A stretch of 45,941 nucleotides of DNA from Staphylococcus succinus (GTDB lineage: Bacteria; Bacillota; Bacilli; Staphylococcales; Staphylococcaceae): contig NZ_CP118977.1 of NCBI RefSeq assembly GCF_029024945.1, positions 1-45,941 on the forward strand, in the 5' to 3' direction. Shown here piece by piece: positions 40,467 to 45,941 of this stretch (position 1 is its first letter; the number at the start of each line of letters is the position of its first letter). A program made the translations under genes and the position numbers. The notes under the pieces are model-generated. The model was not told the DNA's origin. It ran no database searches and saw nothing but the letters and a program-made list of their open reading frames with translations.

Positions 40467-42317
40467 ATGCAACAGACTATTTTGAAACATAAAAATCATA
40501 TTACTGTTATTAGTGGTTTACTTATTATTATAGGTTTTATTGCACATTTTATCTTTAGTAATATGGTTATCTTTAATAGTGCTTTTATAATTGCTTCTAT
40601 ATTGGGTGTTATACCAATCGCAATACAGGCTTATCAGGCTATGAAAGTAAAAGTAGTGAGTATTGATGTTTTAGTAACTATAGCGGTTATTGGTGCTTTC
40701 TTTATTCAAAATTACGAAGAGTCAGCTATTGTTACTTTCTTATTTTTATTTGGATCATATTTAGAACAGCGTACACTTAAGCAAACACGGTCTGCTATTA
40801 AAGAGTTGACGGAAATGGCTCCAGAGACTGCTTTTAAGCAATTGTACGACGGACAATTTGAAGAAGTAGATATTGATGAAGTAGAGGAAGGAGATATTCT
40901 CATAGTAAAAACTGGGGCTAAGATTCCAGTAGATGGTAGGGTAACTACTGGAAAAGGACATGTAAATGAGGCTAATATCACCGGTGAATCTTTACCTCTA
41001 AAGAAAGAGAAAGGTGATGAAGTATTTGCCGGTACCATTATGGATAATGGGACTATTCAAATAGTTGCTGATAGAATTGGGGAAGATTCTACATTTGGTC
41101 GAATTATTGAGTTAGTAGAAGAAGCACAAGATTCTAAATCGGAAGCTGAACGATTTATTGACCAGTTCTCTCGTTGGTATACACCTGTAGTACTTATCAT
41201 TGGGCTATTAGTTTGGGTATTAACTAAAGATACAGCACTTGCAGTTACTGTATTAGTACTTGGTTGCCCAGGGGCCTTGGTCATTGGTGTACCTGTTTCA
41301 AATGTCGCGGGTATAGGAAATGGTGCAAAGAATGGTATTTTGTTTAAAGGTTCTGAAGTGATTAGTCATTTTGCGAATGTAGATACAGTCCTATTTGATA
41401 AAACAGGTACCTTAACTGAAGGAAAGCCTGAAGTTAGCGAATTCGTTTACTATGGAAATAATCAAGAGGAGGATTTATCTTTATTATACTCGATTGAAAG
41501 GGAATCTGACCATCCCTTAGCTGTCGCTATTACAAATAAATTAGCGCAATATAAACTAAGACCTGTAGAGAGTACACAGGTTATAAAAGGTGGGGGTATA
41601 ATTGCTCACGTTGACGGACACATTGTTGCAGTAGGGAATAAAACCTTAATGGAACAAGAAAGTATTCCACTATCTAATGATGTTCTTAAAGAATTAGATA
41701 AATTAGAAAGAGCCGGTAGTTCAATTGTATTAACGGCAGTTGATCGTCAGTTAATCATTTTAATGGAAATCCGTGACCAAGTTCGACCAAGCGTTAAACA
41801 AGACCTACAAAAATTAAAATCACTTGGTGTTAAAAATCTCATTGTATTATCAGGGGATAATCAAGGTACAGTTAATTTAGTTAAAAAGGAGCTAGGATTA
41901 ACCGAGGCCCATGGCGATATGCTACCAGAGGACAAGCAAGCATTTTTAAAAGAAAGACAGTCTACTGGTGAAATTGTTGCTTTTATTGGTGATGGTGTGA
42001 ATGATAGCCCTTCTCTAGCTATTGCAGAAGTAGGGATAGCTATGGGAAATGGGACAGATGTGGCTATTGAAAGTTCAGATATTGTTCTAATGAATTCCAA
42101 TTTTAATCGTCTCCCCCATGCTTTAGGTTTAGCTAAAGGGACATACGCGAATATGCAACAAAATATTCTCATTGCTGTTGGTGTGGTGATAATATTATTG
42201 GGTAGTTTAATATTTAGTGAATGGATGTCTATGTCAATTGGTATGTTAGTTCATGAGGCAAGTATTTTGGTCGTTATTTTAAATGCAATGAGATTAAGAA
42301 GTTATCAATTAAGATAA
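40467..42317 (+). CDS. P1B-type metal ATPase with a CPG transmembrane motif
   Basis: A 616-residue metal-transporting ATPase without N-terminal metal domains. Motifs in order: TGES (172-175), GCPGALVIG (Cys267-Pro268-Gly269), DKTGT (Asp311), SDHPLA and GDGVNDSP. The ion-path motif is CPG, not the CPC of Cu/Cd pumps, CPH of CopB or SPC of Co/Fe pumps, so the substrate is not predictable by the standard rules. GGAGAGG precedes the start. It heads a four-gene operon with an HMA chaperone, a Dps ferritin and a Crp/Fnr regulator. Lactic acid bacteria have FNR-like proteins linked to cation ATPases, a partial parallel. Confidence 0.85.
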   Translation: MQQTILKHKNHITVISGLLIIIGFIAHFIFSNMVIFNSAFIIASILGVIPIAIQAYQAMKVKVVSIDVLVTIAVIGAFFIQNYEESAIVTFLFLFGSYLEQRTLKQTRSAIKELTEMAPETAFKQLYDGQFEEVDIDEVEEGDILIVKTGAKIPVDGRVTTGKGHVNEANITGESLPLKKEKGDEVFAGTIMDNGTIQIVADRIGEDSTFGRIIELVEEAQDSKSEAERFIDQFSRWYTPVVLIIGLLVWVLTKDTALAVTVLVLGCPGALVIGVPVSNVAGIGNGAKNGILFKGSEVISHFANVDTVLFDKTGTLTEGKPEVSEFVYYGNNQEEDLSLLYSIERESDHPLAVAITNKLAQYKLRPVESTQVIKGGGIIAHVDGHIVAVGNKTLMEQESIPLSNDVLKELDKLERAGSSIVLTAVDRQLIILMEIRDQVRPSVKQDLQKLKSLGVKNLIVLSGDNQGTVNLVKKELGLTEAHGDMLPEDKQAFLKERQSTGEIVAFIGDGVNDSPSLAIAEVGIAMGNGTDVAIESSDIVLMNSNFNRLPHALGLAKGTYANMQQNILIAVGVVIILLGSLIFSEWMSMSIGMLVHEASILVVILNAMRLRSYQLR

Positions 42318-42380
42318 TTGATCCGTGTCAATTATTTTTAAAAAAATACCTTATATAATTTATTTAAAGGAGTGATAGAT

Positions 42381-42617
42381 ATGACTAAAGCAACATTAAA
42401 ATTAGAAACATTAACTTGTCCATCATGTTTACAAAAAATTGAAAGTGGTTTAAAACAGACTGCTGGTGTAGAAAAAGATTCTGTAAAAGTGCTGTTCAAT
42501 GCAAGTAAGGTAAAAGTGGATTTTGATGAAGAACAAGTCAATTTGAATACAATTGAAAAAGCTATTGAAAACTTAGGATATTCCGTTATTAGTTCAAAAG
42601 TAAAGGAAGGCGTATAA
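42381..42617 (+). CDS. HMA-domain metallochaperone
   Basis: A 78-residue heavy-metal-associated domain, MTKATLKLETLTCPSCLQKI at the start, with metal loop TCPSC (Cys13, Cys16). The usual Met before TCxxC is Leu here. AAAGGAG precedes the ATG at 42381. As the ATPase has no HMA domain of its own, this protein may supply it with metal. It ends one base before dps. Confidence 0.86.
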   Translation: MTKATLKLETLTCPSCLQKIESGLKQTAGVEKDSVKVLFNASKVKVDFDEEQVNLNTIEKAIENLGYSVISSKVKEGV

Positions 42618-42618
42618 A

Positions 42619-43170
42619 ATGACAACAGTAAATGAAAGACAAGAAAAATTAGCTGCTGAACAAGCCTATAAAGAACACATTCATCATACTAAGATTAATG
42701 CAGCAGCTGTTACAGATCATGTACTGGCTAATATTCATACCTTGCATGTAAAATTACACCAATATCATTGGTATGTAAAAGGCACAAATTTTTATTCATT
42801 GCATGAGGTATTTGAAAAACTATATAATGAAAATGAAACATGGTTTGATAAAATTGCAGAACGTTTACTAGCTTCAGGATTTAAGCCAGCATCAACAACT
42901 ACCGAATTCCAAAAATTTACAACGATTTCTGAAGATCTGTCTGAAAAATATTATTCTGCTGAAGAAATGGTCTTACAGTTAGTAGAGGATTTTAGATCTA
43001 ACCGTGAATTTACCATTCGTGCAATGCGTTTAGCCCAAGAAGAAGCAGATGATGCGTTAGAGGATTTACTAATTAGTTATAAAGATTATTTAGATGTAAA
43101 TATTTGGCAACTTCAAGCCTTTGTTAACAAGGATGCGCTAGAAGACGATGACTATATAGATAATGATTAA
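42619..43170 (+). CDS. dps: Dps-family mini-ferritin
   Basis: A 183-residue ferritin-like protein. His50, His62, Asp77 and Glu81 reproduce the inter-subunit ferroxidase site (LHQYHWYVKG, LHEVFEKLY, WFDKIAERLL). The C-terminus is acidic. It would store iron, remove peroxide and possibly bind DNA. AAGGAAGG is the ribosome site, overlapping the end of the chaperone gene. A Dps in a metal-ATPase operon suggests an iron or redox role for the whole unit. Confidence 0.9.
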   Translation: MTTVNERQEKLAAEQAYKEHIHHTKINAAAVTDHVLANIHTLHVKLHQYHWYVKGTNFYSLHEVFEKLYNENETWFDKIAERLLASGFKPASTTTEFQKFTTISEDLSEKYYSAEEMVLQLVEDFRSNREFTIRAMRLAQEEADDALEDLLISYKDYLDVNIWQLQAFVNKDALEDDDYIDND

Positions 43171-43186
43171 TTAGGAGGAAAGTTGT

Positions 43187-43879
43187 ATGGCACACCATCA
43201 TCACCATAGTCATGTAGATTGTATACGTTTAGTTCCGATTTTTAACCACCTAAATGAAGAACAAATGAGTTTAATTGCACAATCAGCGCATGAAGTACAT
43301 TATGAAAAGAATGCGTTGTTATTTGGAAGTGGTGATAAAGATGACACACTATATATCGTAAATAATGGGCGTGTACGTATTTATAACTTAAATGAATCCG
43401 GTCGTGAACAAACTGTACGCATACTAAATCCTGGTGATTTTATGGGAGAAGTGGCTATTTTTCAAACTGAAAGTTACCATTCTAATTATGCTGAAGCAAT
43501 ATCAGAAGTAAGTATATGTAGAATTCATAAAAAGGATATGAATGACTATTTAGATGCTTACCCAGAAATTATGAGAAGAATCCTATCAGACGTTACGAAA
43601 CGTTTACAGGTATCAGAAAAGCAAACGATGCAGGTTGGTATGGAGCAAGTAGAGTCTCGTATTATTGATTTTCTATCAGAATACGTTGAGAATGAAGAAA
43701 ATCATACTTATGTGACCTTACCAATGTCAAAGAAGGATCTAGCTTCTTATTTGGGTACAACTCCTGAAACAATAAGTCGAAAGTTTTCAGCATTGGAAGA
43801 AAAAGGTTTAATTAAACAACATACGCATAAATATATTGAGATATTTGATTTAGATGAATTATTATTTTCATCAAGTTAA
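43187..43879 (+). CDS. Crp/Fnr-family regulator with His-rich N-terminal tail
   Basis: A 230-residue regulator. The N-terminus MAHHHHHSHVDC offers seven potential metal ligands (His3-7, His9, Cys12). A cyclic-nucleotide-binding beta-roll (LLFGSGDKDDTLYIVNNGRV, GDFMGEVAIF) and a C-terminal helix-turn-helix (SKKDLASYLGTTPETISRKF) follow. The four-cysteine Fe-S cluster of classical FNR is absent. The His tail may bind a metal directly and link the regulator to the pump and chaperone. TAGGAGG lies upstream, 16 bases after dps. Confidence 0.88.
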   Translation: MAHHHHHSHVDCIRLVPIFNHLNEEQMSLIAQSAHEVHYEKNALLFGSGDKDDTLYIVNNGRVRIYNLNESGREQTVRILNPGDFMGEVAIFQTESYHSNYAEAISEVSICRIHKKDMNDYLDAYPEIMRRILSDVTKRLQVSEKQTMQVGMEQVESRIIDFLSEYVENEENHTYVTLPMSKKDLASYLGTTPETISRKFSALEEKGLIKQHTHKYIEIFDLDELLFSSS

Positions 43880-43886
43880 AGTGCCG

Positions 43887-43923
43887 AAAAAACCGTAAGA
43901 GGATAATACTCTCACGGTTTTTT
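43887..43923 (+). terminator. Terminator of the ATPase-Dps-Crp operon
   Basis: AAAAAACCGTAAGAG (43887-43901) pairs with CTCTCACGGTTTTTT (43909-43923), with one mismatch, and ends in a T run. Confidence 0.88.
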
Positions 43924-43980
43924 GGGTATACAAAAAGGCCATGAAATCCTAAAATAAAGTAAATTACCACAATATACTTG

Positions 43981-44733
43981 AAAGCAGGAAACATTATAGA
44001 GGATCGAAAACAGCAGTCGTTAATTCGGTATTTCCATCGCTATTCTAAAGAAGCACGAGCTGCAGTAAAGACGATTTCAATGAACTTATATTCTCCATAT
44101 ATAAGTGTTGTTAAGGCTTTTTTCCCTAATGCAAAAATTGTTATTGATCGTTTTCATATCGTACAATTACTAAATAATACAATTAACTCAATGTGGATTG
44201 CAGTCATGAATGAAATCAAAAAAAGTCGCCCTACAGATTATCGAAAACTAAAAAATCAATAGAGATTGATATTAAAAAATGCTGATTATCTCGATTTTTC
44301 AAACTATTATTATCATCGCCTATACCATGAAAAGATGACTGAGCAACGTATGGTAGATTATTTATTAAGTCTTTCTCCGAAATTACAACAAGCTTACCAA
44401 GTGATGAATGACCTTAAATTTGCGACAGAAACTAGAGACTACAGTTACTTATTAGCCACTTTACAAGATTTAAAGAAAGTCAGATTAAATAAAAAGGTAA
44501 GAAAAACGATTAATACACTGGAAAGATTCTTACCATATGTCGAAAATGCTTTAATTTATCGTGTTTCTAACGGTCCTACCGAAGGTATGAATAACAAGAT
44601 TAAGTTAATCAAACGTACAGGATATGGCTACGCAAGCTTTAGAAATTTCAGAGCCAGAATTCTATTACAATTTAAACTGATCTTTAAACCATCTAATCCA
44701 CTACCTGCGACTTTCCAACCAGTTGCAGCTTAA
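43981..44733 (+). pseudogene. Decayed ISL3-family transposase
   Basis: The frame lacks a proper start and N-terminus, and reads GNIIEDRKQQSLIRYFHRYS, then AKIVIDRFHIVQLLNN with a DDE Asp. A TAG stop at 44260-44262 interrupts it. It resumes as RLILKNADYLDFSNYYYHRL and carries the final catalytic Glu in GPTEGMNNKIKLIKRTGYGY. The pattern is ISL3-family. N-terminal truncation plus a nonsense codon make it inactive. Confidence 0.85.
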
Positions 44734-44900
44734 ATATTAGACGATGACACTTGTTAGCTTTCATTATTAATTATCCAACTCTTGATCCGACTTTCTCGCC
44801 TAAGGGCGAGAAAAGGGTCATGCTTATCTTGAAAATAAACATGGCCTTTCAGTTATTAAAAATTTCATTTAAATCTTAACTGTGATTATTTACTTTTGGT

Positions 44901-44925
44901 CCCCAACACTATTTGACACAGAACC
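44901..44925. mobile_element. Right terminal inverted repeat of the ISL3-type element
   Basis: Read outward on the minus strand, GGTTCTGTGTCAAATAGTGT begins at 44925. It matches the style of ISL3-family ends and marks the right edge of the element. No matching left end is found, consistent with deletion of the 5' part of the transposase. Confidence 0.65.
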
Positions 44926-44932
44926 TTTCTAA

Positions 44933-45010
44933 TTAATTATCATTTACGGTTTTAATTTCAACAATATCAGATAAAATTTGTATTCTATCTTCTTGCGTTA
45001 ATACATTCAT
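44933..45010 (-). pseudogene. N-terminal stub of a DapE/ArgE-type M20 peptidase
   Basis: ATG 45010, with GGTGGGA upstream, opens MNVLTQEDRIQILSDIVEIK and TVNDN, then stops. This is the start of staphylococcal dapE-like M20 deacylases (compare an IQLLADIVELQT-type start). It ends within 10 bases of the IS end, so the insertion removed the remaining gene. Confidence 0.6.
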
Positions 45011-45245
45011 TATCTATCCCACCTTTAATAAAATTCCCCTATAACGGCCTTATAAAAATATTATTATATTAAAAAATAAAATAATATTTTATTACTATTT
45101 TATATACTTATAAACCTTTAAATTTTACAATGTAAAATTTAAGTTTGGTCAGCTTGCTGGTGAATATTCCCAATTCCTTTAGGATTTTTTCTAAAGAAAA
45201 AATAGAGACTTAATAAAATTTGGATCAATTATAAGAGAACATAGA

Positions 45246-45467
45246 ATGAATTTATCTTTAAAAAAAGATACAAGGAGTTATTTCTTAGATGATCGAGTAA
45301 GACAAGGATTAATAGAATATGAAGATCTATCTGTAAAGACTTTAACTAATATTGAAAATGGATATAATTTACCTAGTTTATCAACTTTGAAAATATTATC
45401 AACTGCTCTAGAAATTGACTTCTTTCAAATATTAGCAGAGGTGTATGACTATATTCCAAGGCAATGA
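45246..45467 (+). CDS. Fragment of an XRE-family helix-turn-helix regulator
   Basis: A 73-residue frame: MNLSLKKDTRSYFLDDRVRQ, then KTLTNIENGYNLPSLSTLKI and LSTALEIDFFQILAEV. The second half is a typical Cro/CI domain end. The frame is open upstream (IKFGSIIREHR, the usual first helix) but without a start codon, so the 5' end may be lost or use an unusual start. It has its own terminator. Function unknown. Confidence 0.55.
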   Translation: MNLSLKKDTRSYFLDDRVRQGLIEYEDLSVKTLTNIENGYNLPSLSTLKILSTALEIDFFQILAEVYDYIPRQ

Positions 45468-45501
45468 AATGTGATTATACTCAATTATATTTCATTGCCT
45501 T
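45459..45501. terminator. Terminator after the helix-turn-helix fragment
   Basis: AAGGCAATGAAAT (45458-45470) pairs with ATTTCATTGCCTT (45489-45501). It overlaps the stop codon. Confidence 0.75.
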
Positions 45502-45941
45502 TCTATTTTTTTGATTTCATTTGTTTTTGAATGAAGGGATCATAAAGATAAAAGCTATTAATGGACTCTACTTTATCGTATAGAAAATAAATATATTAAC
45601 TTCGAGAAGTTTATCTATTTAAGGTAAGCCCTAATCAGTCAGTAATGAATGTTTGTGACTTTACCTGCTAATTTAGAATAACTTTTCTTGATAAATGATA
45701 AAGCTCAATATATTCACTATTCCATTTTTTATATTTTTCGAAATTCCATTGATAAATTATAAAAGATCCCCTCATTTTCATTAAAATCATTTAATTTTTC
45801 TAAACAAATGGCCACTCTCATTATTGTGGATATGAGAGTGGCCATAAATTTTATTTGTTTACTTGTCTATTTAACAAAGGGGATTCTCATTGCATTTGTG
45901 AATAACTAACTAAATACTTTAAAGCTTTAAAATGATAGACA
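45502..45941. other. Gene-free window end with one terminator-like hairpin
   Basis: No coding signal is seen. A perfect 14-base stem, 45808-45821 with 45832-45845 (ATGGCCACTCTCAT), followed by AAATTTTATTTG, is probably a terminator. If the molecule is circular it would lie near copL, whose stop codon is at window position 1. Confidence 0.55.

Noticed and set aside
1..45941. IS431/IS257 copies, common on staphylococcal plasmids
   Set aside because: Neither the IS6-family transposase nor its GGTTCTGTTGCAAAG ends were found; the only IS remnant is ISL3-type.
1..45941. tRNA or rRNA genes
   Set aside because: No cloverleaf-like or rRNA-like segment was recognised on either strand.

Overview
The window looks like plasmid DNA of a coagulase-negative Staphylococcus, possibly a whole plasmid of about 46 kb, although circularity cannot be shown here. 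The sequence is strongly AT-rich. It carries a RepA_N-type rep with a divergent pSK1-type par gene, staphylococcal Sin recombinase, an Fst-type toxin locus and two oriT-like sites. Most of the rest is metal, metalloid and sulfur-stress genes, assembled as modules separated by recombinase genes and remnants.

Layout. 1-4138: copper module copB-mco-copL (minus strand), with a decayed histidine-kinase fragment and a Cys-rich copper-storage-like protein beyond it (4203-4813). 4936-5541: Sin recombinase. 5676-9261: persulfide/sulfite module cstR-tauE (minus) and cstA-cstB (plus), around a symmetric divergent promoter. 9430-9978: intact serine resolvase. 10325-13037: lipoprotein stub and mercury module merR-(HMA remnant)-merA. 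13178-14282: Tn554-type tnpC and a tnpB tail fused into a broken resA. 15014-18600: cadC-cadA-cadD (minus). 18591-19403: two pseudogenes. 19440-25240: arsD-arsA-CoADR/rhodanese-arsR-arsB-arsC (minus, almost no gaps). 25388-27147: a second, plus-strand arsenic unit with an ArsR regulator, an ArsP-like permease and a 44-residue Cys-pair protein.

Backbone. 27266-29390: par, its repeat region, an antisense RNA and rep with internal iterons. 30200-30496: a pSK41-type nick sequence next to a large pWBG749-type oriT-like inverted repeat. 30541-31554: cadDX. 31691-36400: sparse DNA with small membrane genes, a 33-bp-period repeat array, a partial second oriT-like copy, a complete Fst type I toxin-antitoxin locus and a decayed second one. 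36403-39468: butanediol dehydrogenase, a thioesterase pair and a LysR regulator. 39517-40161: a truncated second resolvase joined base-to-base to a truncated unknown gene. 40394-43879: an operon of an unusual CPG-motif P-type ATPase, an HMA chaperone, a Dps ferritin and a His-tailed Crp/Fnr regulator, behind an FNR-like box. 43981-45010: decayed ISL3-type insertion sequence that cut a dapE-like gene.

Together the genes cover Cu, Hg, Cd/Zn (twice), inorganic arsenic, probably organoarsenicals, and reactive sulfur species. The 40.4-43.9 kb operon is the least understood functional unit. All family assignments come from reading motifs; no database search was possible.
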